From Bacteroidales bacterium UBA1223 (GTDB lineage Bacteria > Bacteroidota > Bacteroidia > Bacteroidales > P3), in NCBI GenBank assembly GCA_002309155.1, contig DBXB01000034.1, positions 1 to 14,648 of the forward strand: a DNA stretch of 14,648 bases, in the 5' to 3' direction. How positions within the stretch are numbered: the first letter of the stretch is position 1; the number at the start of each line of letters is the position of its first letter. A program made the position numbers and the translations under genes. The notes beneath the pieces were generated by a model that was given only the letters and a program-made list of their open reading frames with translations, made no database searches and had not been told where the DNA came from. Of this stretch, positions 6,571 to 14,016 are shown piece by piece.

Positions 6571-6645
6571 TCATTCGCTAGGATGCTCACAGTCGCAAAT
6601 CTCACTGCTGGCCAACGCCACCGCATTATAAAATGCATCATCCAT
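6571..6645 (-). CDS. 24-aa ORF overlapping the galK stop
   Basis: MDDAFYNAVALASS followed by EICDCEHPSE, then TGA. The ATG shares its A with the galK stop (TAATG, 6647-6643), and the TGA is followed directly by the ATG of the 103-aa gene. Such junctions usually allow translational coupling. Because the TGA keeps the frame, the alternative is one 128-codon gene interrupted by a stop. It has a CDC-E-H cluster that could bind a metal, but at this length that is only a note. Confidence 0.4.
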   Translation of the reverse strand: MDDAFYNAVALASSEICDCEHPSE

Positions 6646-7778
6646 TAGTGTTGTTTAGCGCCGTCGCCGATGACCACGGGGATGGGCTTGCAGTCGATGC
6701 TGAACTTTGTGCGGTAGGTTTGCTGCACTTCTTTCAGGAAATGGTCACAGAGGTTGTCTTTGACGAGGTTGATGGTGCAGCCGCCGAAGCCGCCACCCAT
6801 GATGCGGGCGCCAGTGACTCCAAGGCGACGAGCTTCGTCGACGAGGAAGTCTAGTTCGGGACAGCTTACTTCATAGTCGCGGCTTAGGCCGTCGTGGGTG
6901 AGATACATCTGCTGTCCCACGGTTTCGTAGTCGTCGCGCTCGAGCGCATTGCTGACGGCCATCACGCGGTCCACCTCGCCCAGCACATAGCGTGCGCGAC
7001 GGTAGTCCTCGTCGTTCAATAGGGGTTTCAACGCTTCGAGTTTCTCCCATGTGCAGTCGCGCAGTGTCTCCACACCAGCCATCTGCGCCACACGTTCACA
7101 CGAGGCGCGGCGGTCGTTGTAGGGCGAACCCACCAGTTCGTGCTTCACACAGCTGTTGACGAGCACCAGACGGTAGCCGTCGGGATGCCAAGGGAAGTAT
7201 CGGTATTCACCGCTGCGGCAGTCGAGGCGCATCAGTTTCCCTTCTTGTCCGTGCATGGAGGCGAACTGGTCCATGATGCCACATTTGACGCCGACGTATT
7301 TATGCTCGGTGGCCTGGCCGATGCGTGCGAGGGCCATGCGGTCGAGCTGTCCGCCGAACAGCACGTTCAGGGCGAAGGCGAAGCAGCATTCCAGTGCTGC
7401 CGAGGAGCTCATGCCGGCTCCCAGAGGCACGTCGCCTCCATAGACGGCATCGAACCCTTTCACCTCAATGCCAGTAGCCGTCAGTTCTCGCACCACGCCA
7501 TAGACATAGCGGAAATGCGTTGAGGAAGGGCCTTCGGCGTCGTTGATGTCGAAGGAGCATGTCTGATGGAGGTCCACAGCATACAAGTTGACCTTGCCTG
7601 TGGCATTGGGTCGTATCATGGCTGTGATGCCCCTGTCGATGGCACCCGGGAAGACGAATCCTCCATTGTAATCGGTGTGCTCACCGATAAGGTTGATGCG
7701 GCCGGGGGCGGAGAAGAGTGCGCCTTCTCCGCTATAATGGGATCTAAATGCCTCTTGTAGTATTTTTATATCAATCAT
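6645..7778 (-). CDS. galK: Galactokinase
   Basis: 377 aa, normal length for the family. It phosphorylates alpha-D-galactose with ATP to galactose-1-phosphate, the second step of the Leloir pathway, in the cytoplasm. GHMP-kinase features are all present: the galactokinase signature GRINLIGEHTDYNGG (residues 26-40), the ATP-binding loop PLGAGMSSSAALE (118-130), the CGIMDQF segment with the catalytic Asp D170, and the C-terminal GGGFGG motif (328-333). It starts 13 bases after the galM stop, so the two form an operon. Its TAA stop overlaps the ATG of a 24-codon ORF. galT and galE are not in the window. Confidence 0.97.
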   Translation of the reverse strand: MIDIKILQEAFRSHYSGEGALFSAPGRINLIGEHTDYNGGFVFPGAIDRGITAMIRPNATGKVNLYAVDLHQTCSFDINDAEGPSSTHFRYVYGVVRELTATGIEVKGFDAVYGGDVPLGAGMSSSAALECCFAFALNVLFGGQLDRMALARIGQATEHKYVGVKCGIMDQFASMHGQEGKLMRLDCRSGEYRYFPWHPDGYRLVLVNSCVKHELVGSPYNDRRASCERVAQMAGVETLRDCTWEKLEALKPLLNDEDYRRARYVLGEVDRVMAVSNALERDDYETVGQQMYLTHDGLSRDYEVSCPELDFLVDEARRLGVTGARIMGGGFGGCTINLVKDNLCDHFLKEVQQTYRTKFSIDCKPIPVVIGDGAKQH

Positions 7779-7791
7779 GGTGTAAACAGAG

Positions 7792-8802
7792 TCAGTGCTT
7801 GAATGTAAAGATGGTGGTGCTGTCGAAGGGGGCGTCGGGATGGAGGTACCCTGTCGACTCAGGCCAGCGATGGTTGGGGGAGTCGGGATACATCTGTGTC
7901 TCCAGGCAGACAGCGCTGCGAGCAGGGTAGGGGGTGCCGCCTTTGCCGACGATGCCGTCGAGGAAGTTGCCAGTGTATACCTGCATACCGGGAGCCGTGG
8001 TGCGGATTTCCATGGCGATGCCCGTCAGAGGGCTTTCCAGTCGGGCACAGGGATGTTCCAGCGAGCCACGTGTGTTGAGCACGAAGTTGTGGTCGTATCC
8101 ACGTCCGATGAGGAGCTGTGGGTCGTTGACGTCGATGTCCTGTCCGATGGGTTTGGCGGTGCGGAAGTCGAAGGGGGTGCCGTCGACGGGTGCATGCTTC
8201 CCTAGAGGAATAGAAACTTCGTTGATAGGAGTATAGCGGTCGGCGTCAATCTGGAGCAGGTGGTTATGGATGGATGATGAGAGGTCTCCATTCAGATTGA
8301 AATAGCTGTGGTTGGTCATGTTGATGACCGTCAGCCTGTCGGTCTCGGCGTGGTAGTCTATACGCAAGCTGTCGTCGTCGTCCAGGGTGTAGGTTACACG
8401 TGCATGTACCGTTCCAGGGAACCCGTTGTCGCCGTCGGGACTCACATGCGTCAGTACCAGTTTGCGCTCTGACGATTCTTCCACGTTGAAAACGGCGTAC
8501 TGCCATCCTTGTGGACCACCGTGGAGGCAGTTGGGGCCACTGTTCTGCGGTAGCTGGATGATGTCCCAGTCGAGCGCGATGCGTCCGCCTGCCAGCCGGT
8601 TGGCGTAGCGTCCGACGACGGCTCCAAAGTAGGAGACATGACGTTCGGGCAGGTAGTCTTCTGCCTTGTCGAAGCCCTGCACGACATCGGTTCCATGTAC
8701 CAGCAGGCGTATAATCCGGCAGCCCAGAGGTGTGACATCGACTTGAAGGTTCGACCCGTTCGATAAAGTAAATACATCAAGGTGACAGGACGAGGTGTTC
8801 AT
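7792..8802 (-). CDS. galM: Aldose 1-epimerase (galactose mutarotase)
   Basis: 336 aa from the ATG at 8802. A longer start at 8838 would lie within the -7 promoter element (8835-8828) and is rejected. The enzyme interconverts beta- and alpha-D-galactose, supplying alpha-galactose to GalK. Conserved residues of the family are present and well spaced: NCLHGG with H94, NHSYFNLNG with the catalytic acid H165, RGYDHN with D237 and CLETQMYPDSPN with the catalytic base E301. No signal peptide is seen, so it is cytoplasmic; some Bacteroidetes relatives are exported. It is the first gene of the galM-galK operon. Confidence 0.95.
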   Translation of the reverse strand: MNTSSCHLDVFTLSNGSNLQVDVTPLGCRIIRLLVHGTDVVQGFDKAEDYLPERHVSYFGAVVGRYANRLAGGRIALDWDIIQLPQNSGPNCLHGGPQGWQYAVFNVEESSERKLVLTHVSPDGDNGFPGTVHARVTYTLDDDDSLRIDYHAETDRLTVINMTNHSYFNLNGDLSSSIHNHLLQIDADRYTPINEVSIPLGKHAPVDGTPFDFRTAKPIGQDIDVNDPQLLIGRGYDHNFVLNTRGSLEHPCARLESPLTGIAMEIRTTAPGMQVYTGNFLDGIVGKGGTPYPARSAVCLETQMYPDSPNHRWPESTGYLHPDAPFDSTTIFTFKH

Positions 8803-8827
8803 ATAATATATGTTGTGAATTACGCTG

Positions 8828-8835
8828 CAAAGATA
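8828..8835 (-). promoter_or_regulatory. -7 promoter element of galM-galK
   Basis: Minus-strand TATCTTTG is a perfect TAnnTTTG, 25 bases upstream of the galM ATG at 8802. No clear -33 TTTG is present, which may mean it is weaker or depends on an activator. Confidence 0.55.
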
Positions 8836-8863
8836 CAATTTTTTTATATCATGGGAAGAAAAA

Positions 8864-8895
8864 TTTTGTCATATTAATGAAAGTTTGTATTTTTG
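8864..8895 (+). promoter_or_regulatory. Promoter of the AGCS symporter gene
   Basis: TTTTG at 8864-8868, a spacer of 19 bases, then TATTTTTG at 8888-8895 match both halves of the Bacteroidetes promoter. The ATG follows 23 bases later at 8919. It diverges from the galM promoter without overlapping it. Confidence 0.65.
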
Positions 8896-8918
8896 CAAAC
8901 TGAAACATTGCTGATAGG

Positions 8919-10529
8919 ATGGAGTCTGTTGGACATTGGTTTACGACGGTGATAATGACGGTGAACGACTGGGTGTGGAGTCCGGCGCTGGTGGCGTTAT
9001 GTCTGCTGGCCGGCCTTTATTTCTCGTTGCGTACACGCTTTGTGCAGGTGAGGTTCTTCCGCGAGATGATACGTCTGCTGTTTGCTCCGCAGGGTAAAAA
9101 AAATAAAGGGAAGGAAGGGGGCAAGAAAGGCGTCGGAATCTCGTCGTTCCAGGCCTTTGCCATGGCTTTGTCGGGGCGTGTGGGGACAGGGAATATTGTC
9201 GGTGTGGCCACGGCGATTGGCTTTGGAGGCCCTGGAGCCATTGTGTGGATGTGGGTCATCGCTTTCTTCGGCGCCGGAAGTGCTTTTGTCGAAGCCACGT
9301 TGGCACAGATATACAAAGAGAACCATAACGGACAGTTCCGCGGAGGTCCGGCCTATTATATAGAGAAGGGGCTGCGCAGCCCTCTGATGGGTTGTGTGTT
9401 CGCGGTACTGGCGGCGCTGGCGTGTGGCGTATTTCTTCCGCCGGTGCAGTGCAATGGAATCGCCATGTCGTGCGCGCGTTCGTTCGGCGTAGAGCCGGGA
9501 CTGATAGGCCTTGTGGTGGCTACGCTCATCGGACTGGTCATTATCGGCGGTGTGAAGCGCATCGCCAATGTGGCACAGATAGTGGCTCCCGTGATGGCTG
9601 TGATTTATATCGTCCTTTCATTGGTAGTGCTGGCGGTACACTGGCAGTTGGTGCCCGATGTGTTTTGGCAGATGCTCCGTGGTGCCGTGGGTGTCAACGA
9701 AGTAGGAGGGGCCCTGCTGGGGACCACTATTGCCTGGGGCGTGAAGCGAGGCATCTACAGCAACGAGGCAGGGCAGGGCACAGGTCCTATCGTGGCGGCG
9801 GCGGCCAAGGTGAGCCATCCGGTGAAGCAAGGACTGGTGCAGGCGTTCTCGGTATATATCGATACGCTGCTTGTCTGCACGGCTACGGCCATGATGATCC
9901 TGGCATGCAAGACATATAACATCGTCGAGGTGCAGCAGACCGCCGCAGGGGCAGAAGTGACTTATTTACTCCAGAATCCCGGAGCTCCGGAAGGAGAGCC
10001 TGGAGTGTTTTACACCACGGGGGCCTTGGGTACCGTGGTAGGGAATGACACTGGCAATATGATTATTTCCATTGCCCTCTTCTTCTTTGCTTTCACTACT
10101 ATTATGGCCTACTATTATTATGCGGAGACGAATCTGGTCTACCTCTTCAACCGCTACCGTCGCCGTCGGTTGTTACACCATCCGGAGCGGCTGGAGATGC
10201 TCGAAGAGGCTGACCGTGTGCTTGGCGACGACCGTGGCGAGAAAGTGGTGGTCTGGGCGTTGCGCACGGGTACGATAGGTGCGGTGTTCATAGGTTCACT
10301 GGTGGGTAGCGGCATCGTGTGGAAGATCGGCGACATCGGTGTCGGGGCCATGGCCTGGATCAATATTGTTACCATTCTCCTGCTCTCGCCCAAGGCAATA
10401 CGCACGCTACGCGACTATGAGAAACAGAAGAAACTGGGTCTGGAACCGCAATTTGATACCCATAAGTTGAAAATCAAGCATGCCGAATTCTGGGAGAAGT
10501 ATAACGAAGAAAATGAAGGTGATGTATGA
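8919..10529 (+). CDS. Sodium:alanine/glycine symporter, AGCS family
   Basis: 536 aa inner-membrane protein with about 10-11 hydrophobic segments. Family motifs are clear: SGRVGTGNIVG at 85-95, RGGPAYYIE at 141-149 and GIYSNEAGQGT at 278-288. AGCS members import alanine or glycine with sodium; which amino acid is used cannot be read from the sequence. A Lys/Gly-rich stretch at 58-72 follows the first membrane segment, and a hydrophilic insertion at about 336-362 (QQTAAGAEVTYLLQ, then GAPEGEPG) separates two membrane segments, longer than I expect for the family. The C-terminal 45 residues are charged and cytoplasmic. The gene overlaps the next one by 17 bases if that gene starts at 10513, or 8 if at 10522. 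Confidence 0.92.
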   Translation: MESVGHWFTTVIMTVNDWVWSPALVALCLLAGLYFSLRTRFVQVRFFREMIRLLFAPQGKKNKGKEGGKKGVGISSFQAFAMALSGRVGTGNIVGVATAIGFGGPGAIVWMWVIAFFGAGSAFVEATLAQIYKENHNGQFRGGPAYYIEKGLRSPLMGCVFAVLAALACGVFLPPVQCNGIAMSCARSFGVEPGLIGLVVATLIGLVIIGGVKRIANVAQIVAPVMAVIYIVLSLVVLAVHWQLVPDVFWQMLRGAVGVNEVGGALLGTTIAWGVKRGIYSNEAGQGTGPIVAAAAKVSHPVKQGLVQAFSVYIDTLLVCTATAMMILACKTYNIVEVQQTAAGAEVTYLLQNPGAPEGEPGVFYTTGALGTVVGNDTGNMIISIALFFFAFTTIMAYYYYAETNLVYLFNRYRRRRLLHHPERLEMLEEADRVLGDDRGEKVVVWALRTGTIGAVFIGSLVGSGIVWKIGDIGVGAMAWINIVTILLLSPKAIRTLRDYEKQKKLGLEPQFDTHKLKIKHAEFWEKYNEENEGDV

Positions 10530-10821
10530 TGTGAAAATAACAGCCCTCCGCAAGGCGGACTACAAAGATCTGCAGGCACTCTATGAGAACCCAATAGAGC
10601 ATACTTGCGATGTCCGGGAAGGACAGACGTGGGTGTCTCATGACGGCAAGTGCCCTGAAGGGATGTGTGAGAGTGCCTGGGAGAGCATGCGATGCTTTGT
10701 GGAGGAACTGGCAAAGGGCGGTGGCAATTTCTATGATGGATGGATGCGCAACCCCTACAGTGCCATGATCAGTTGCAATGACGGGTTCCGCCCGGTGAGT
10801 TTCCTGCTGGAAAAAGTTTGA
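10513..10821 (+). CDS. TIGR04076 family protein
   Basis: 102 aa from the ATG at 10513 (MKVMYDVK); a start at 10522 would remove three residues. The pattern of a short beta-strand start, a Cys before a REGQ turn (TCDVREGQTW), then CPEGMCESAWESM, FVEELAKGGG and a C-terminal SCNDGFRPVSF matches the uncharacterised TIGR04076 family, whose members are small and Cys-rich. Metal binding is plausible but not shown. It overlaps the symporter gene, so the two are translationally linked, but no functional link is known to me. Confidence 0.8.
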   Translation: MKVMYDVKITALRKADYKDLQALYENPIEHTCDVREGQTWVSHDGKCPEGMCESAWESMRCFVEELAKGGGNFYDGWMRNPYSAMISCNDGFRPVSFLLEKV

Positions 10822-10871
10822 AAATTAATATAATAAGTGTTTAAGGCAAAAATAATAAAATACACAATATT

Positions 10872-12953
10872 ATGGCAAAAATAACCAATCTAATTTCAAA
10901 CAGTGGTCACGAATGGAAGTTCAGCACCGTAGGAGGTGTGACTCGTGTTAATGTCGAGACGGGTGATGACATCGCCCATCTGTATGAACTGGACCAGAAG
11001 CTTTGGACTGTACTCAGCTGCCCGGTGAAAGGTTTGGAGTTCGATGAGAAGACACTGATGCTGATGGATTCCGACAAGGATGGACGTATCCGTGTGAATG
11101 AAGTGATAGCAGCTTCACAGTGGCTTACACATGTGTTGCGGGATATGAATTACCTGTTGGAAGGTAAGGATACTATCGATTTTTCCCAAGTGCAGGGTGA
11201 CACTGACGAAGGTAAGCAAGTGCTTGAGTCGGCACGTCTCATCCTCAAGCAACTCGGGGTAGAGAAAGAGAATATCTCCTTGGCCGATGTGGCAGAGTAT
11301 ATGGCTGGCTATGAGGAGAAGTGTAAGGCTGAGTATACCGCTGCCAATCCTGACCCCCTCGAACCTCCTTATGGAGACAAAAGTGACGATGCGGAGGCTG
11401 CCGTGAATGCCCTCCGGTCCAAGATTGCAGACTTCTTCATGCGTTGCAAGCTGGTGCAGTTCGACGAGGATGCCTCCGGTGTGCTCGACGTACAAGTGGA
11501 CAAGATTGCTACCATCAGCGCCAACAATCTCAGCGAGAGTGTCGACGAGATCTCGGCTTATCCGCTGGCTCGCCCCACCAAGGAGGCGCGCTTGCCCCTT
11601 TCTGAAGGCATCAACCCTGCTTGGCAAGCATCTTTCGCCACTCTGAAAACGCTTGTTTTCGATGTGGATTTCCCGGGTAAAGAAAATCTCTCCGAAGAAG
11701 AATGGAATGCTGTCCTGTCCAAAGTCGACGCCTATACGGCATGGAAAGCTGCTGGCGAGACAGCCATGAACGAGGCCGTCGCCGAAAAGCTCAAGATTCA
11801 CTCTGCCGCCTTCGAACCTGTGGAGAAACTGTTGCGTCTTTGCCGCGATTTCTTCAGGCTGCTCCACAATTTCGTTGTCTTCAAGGACTTCTATAATCGT
11901 AGCATCGGCAATACAGCCGTTTTCCAAGCAGGCCAACTCTATATCGACCAGCGTTGCTGCGACCTTTGTGTCAAGGTTAGCGACATGCCCAAGCACATGG
12001 CCTCTGCTGGCAAGAGCGGACTCTATCTCCTCTATTGCCATTGTGTCAGCAAGGTCAAAGGCACCGAGATGGATATCGTCGCGGCCCTCACCGACGGTGA
12101 CGTCAAGGATCTTCATGAAGGCAAGAACGCCGTTTTCTATGACCGCACGGGTCAGGACTGGGACGCCACGGTCATCAAGATTGTGGACAACCCCATTTCC
12201 ATCCGCCAGGCTTTCTGGAGCCCCTACCGCAAGTTCAGCAACTGGATTACAGAAAAAATCACCAAGAAGGCGGAGGAGAAGGAAAGCAAGTCGTTCGACG
12301 ACATGACCGCCAAGGCCGACAACGCCACGGAGAAGATTACCGTGCAGAAAGAAGGTACTGTTGAGGAGAAGAAAGTCGACGAGAAAAAAGCCCAGATGTT
12401 CGACATCGCCAAGTTCGCCGGTATCTTCGCAGCCATCGGCTTGGCTTTGGGTGCCATCGGTGCTGCGCTAGCCACTCTCGGCAGCTTTGTTACCGACAAG
12501 TGGTACAACATCCTTATCCTCGTTGGCGCTATCGTTATTTTAATCTCCGGTCCTTCGATGCTTCTGGCATGGCTCAAGCTGCGCAAGCGCAACCTCGGCC
12601 CCCTGCTGAATGCCAACGGATGGGCCATCAACTCCATGGTGAAAATCAACACCACTTTTGGTCAGAGCCTTACCGCTAGGGCCAAGTATCCTAAGGTGGT
12701 GGGCAAGGATCCCTTCGCAGACAAGAAAATGGCCTGGTGGAAGAAATGCCTCATCTGGCTCATTATCCTCCTTGTCGCAGCATTTGCCGTGCTCTTCTTC
12801 ACCCATAACCTTCCCTGGCAGAAAAAAGACGTAGCTCCCGCCGCCACCGAAACACAAGTCGTGGAATCGGCTCCTGCAGCGCAAGACGCCCCCACTGCTC
12901 CTGAGGGTGACGGTACCGTAGCTGGCAGTGAAACAGGCGAAGACGGAGAATAG
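10872..12953 (+). CDS. EF-hand-like membrane protein, conserved in Bacteroidetes
   Basis: 693 aa. Residues 66-77 form a canonical EF-hand loop (DSDKDGRIRVNE, ligands D66, D68, D70, E77), so calcium binding is likely. A second loop at 198-209 (DEDASGVLDVQV) is degenerate, with Val at position 12. A Cys-rich region lies at 362-391 (RCCDLC, then YCHC), a possible metal site. The segment 422-453 (FYDRTGQDWDAT, IVDNPISIRQAFWSPYRK) is a motif I associate with uncharacterised proteins in this phylum. A charged linker (460-510) leads to hydrophobic segments at 515-540, 545-568 and 626-643 and an Ala/Pro/Glu-rich tail. There is no signal peptide, so the long N-terminal part is probably cytoplasmic. 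The function is unknown. The EEP gene starts 5 bases after the stop, suggesting an operon. Confidence 0.75.
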   Translation: MAKITNLISNSGHEWKFSTVGGVTRVNVETGDDIAHLYELDQKLWTVLSCPVKGLEFDEKTLMLMDSDKDGRIRVNEVIAASQWLTHVLRDMNYLLEGKDTIDFSQVQGDTDEGKQVLESARLILKQLGVEKENISLADVAEYMAGYEEKCKAEYTAANPDPLEPPYGDKSDDAEAAVNALRSKIADFFMRCKLVQFDEDASGVLDVQVDKIATISANNLSESVDEISAYPLARPTKEARLPLSEGINPAWQASFATLKTLVFDVDFPGKENLSEEEWNAVLSKVDAYTAWKAAGETAMNEAVAEKLKIHSAAFEPVEKLLRLCRDFFRLLHNFVVFKDFYNRSIGNTAVFQAGQLYIDQRCCDLCVKVSDMPKHMASAGKSGLYLLYCHCVSKVKGTEMDIVAALTDGDVKDLHEGKNAVFYDRTGQDWDATVIKIVDNPISIRQAFWSPYRKFSNWITEKITKKAEEKESKSFDDMTAKADNATEKITVQKEGTVEEKKVDEKKAQMFDIAKFAGIFAAIGLALGAIGAALATLGSFVTDKWYNILILVGAIVILISGPSMLLAWLKLRKRNLGPLLNANGWAINSMVKINTTFGQSLTARAKYPKVVGKDPFADKKMAWWKKCLIWLIILLVAAFAVLFFTHNLPWQKKDVAPAATETQVVESAPAAQDAPTAPEGDGTVAGSETGEDGE

Positions 12954-12958
12954 TTCTG

Positions 12959-13948
12959 ATGTGTCGCGCTAAAACTGTCATCCTTGGTCTGCTCCTCCTC
13001 TCCGCCGCTGTCGTGAACGGACAGGAGGGGCTGGCTTCTTTCACTGTGGCCTGGTGGAACGTGGAGAATTTCTTTGACACCCGAGACGATACCCTCACCG
13101 ATGACAACGACTTCACCCCAGAAGGTGATTATCACTGGACGCGACGTAGGTTCAATGATAAACGCGATGGTCTTTACAAGACCATTCTCATGATGGATTT
13201 CCCGGATGTCATAGGTCTTGGTGAGGTGGAGAATGCCTATGTGTTGCGAGAGCTCTGCCAGGGCACACCTCTGCGGAAGAAACACTACGACTTTATCCAT
13301 TATGACTCGCCCGACCGTCGTGGAATCGACTGCGCCTTGCTCTATCGGCGCGACCGTTTCACGGTGTTGAAGAGTCGTCCTGTCTGCCAGTCGGATAGTG
13401 CTACAGGATACTTTACGCGCGATATTCTATGTGTCGAAGGCATCACTGCCGAAGGCGACATGGTGGTTCTCCTCCTCAACCACTGGCCTTCAAAACGCGG
13501 GGGCGACGAGGCCGAGACTCATCGCATGCAGATTGCTACTACCTTGCGCCGCCTCATGGATTCACTCTCAACAGCCCTTCCAAGGGCTGCAATCATCGCC
13601 ATGGGCGACATGAATGCTTCTGCTGACGAGGCTCCTATTGCTGAAGGCATGGGTTTTGGAGACCTTTGCCGTAATGCCGAAGGTGTCCATAATCTCGACT
13701 GTGACCTGCCACCCGACTGGGGCAGTCACAAGTACCAGGGACAGTGGCGCTATATTGATGCCATGTTCCTCAAGGCCGACGACCGTTGGCAAAGCGACCC
13801 ATTACAGCTCGTTCGTTTCGACCATCTCCTCGTCCAGGAAAAGAATGCTGTGGGGGTACGTCCTAAGCGTACCCACCGAGGCCCGCGCTATGAAGGGGGG
13901 CTCAGTGATCACTTGCCGCTGCTATTGCGACTTCGTCGTGCAAAATAA
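12959..13948 (+). CDS. Secreted endonuclease/exonuclease/phosphatase-family protein
   Basis: 329 aa with a signal peptide (residues 1-21, ending VVNG). The EEP-fold motifs are in order: WWNVENFF with N34, GLGEVEN with E89, YDSPDRRGIDCALLYR at 115-130, NHWPSKRGG with H175, GDMN with D217 and N219, WRYIDAMF at 263-270 and SDHLP with D317 and H318. These are the metal and catalytic residues of the DNase I/exonuclease III/phosphatase superfamily. The substrate (nucleic acid, lipid or phosphate ester) cannot be fixed from sequence. Export suggests extracellular nucleic-acid or phosphate scavenging, which is inference. It is complete and starts 5 bases after the EF-hand gene. Confidence 0.9.
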   Translation: MCRAKTVILGLLLLSAAVVNGQEGLASFTVAWWNVENFFDTRDDTLTDDNDFTPEGDYHWTRRRFNDKRDGLYKTILMMDFPDVIGLGEVENAYVLRELCQGTPLRKKHYDFIHYDSPDRRGIDCALLYRRDRFTVLKSRPVCQSDSATGYFTRDILCVEGITAEGDMVVLLLNHWPSKRGGDEAETHRMQIATTLRRLMDSLSTALPRAAIIAMGDMNASADEAPIAEGMGFGDLCRNAEGVHNLDCDLPPDWGSHKYQGQWRYIDAMFLKADDRWQSDPLQLVRFDHLLVQEKNAVGVRPKRTHRGPRYEGGLSDHLPLLLRLRRAK

Positions 13949-13950
13949 TT

Positions 13951-13981
13951 TTTGCCCATTGGAGAAGATTATGTATCTTTG
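13951..13981 (+). promoter_or_regulatory. Promoter of aspS
   Basis: TTTG at 13951-13954, a 19-base spacer and TATCTTTG at 13974-13981 form a textbook Bacteroidetes promoter. The ATG follows 35 bases later at 14017. It starts immediately after the stop of the previous gene (13946-13948). Confidence 0.7.
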
Positions 13982-14016
13982 CACTTTCTTTTTATATTGT
14001 ATCAAACGTTATAACG

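Noticed and set aside
7140..7523. 127-codon plus-strand frame over galK
   Set aside because: It is antisense to the conserved galactokinase core and has no independent support.
8803..8838. Upstream ATG for galM
   Set aside because: It falls within and upstream of the -7 promoter element at 8835-8828, so it would not be in the transcript. The ATG at 8802 gives the usual family length.
11115..12116. 333-codon open frame on the minus strand
   Set aside because: It lies wholly inside the EF-hand membrane protein gene, which has a convincing EF-hand, membrane segments and operon spacing. The minus frame has no promoter or recognisable domain and reflects codon bias of the real gene.
13949..14016. 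T-box or other riboswitch before aspS
   Set aside because: Only about 29 bases would separate the transcription start from the ATG, too short for a T-box, and no structure is visible.
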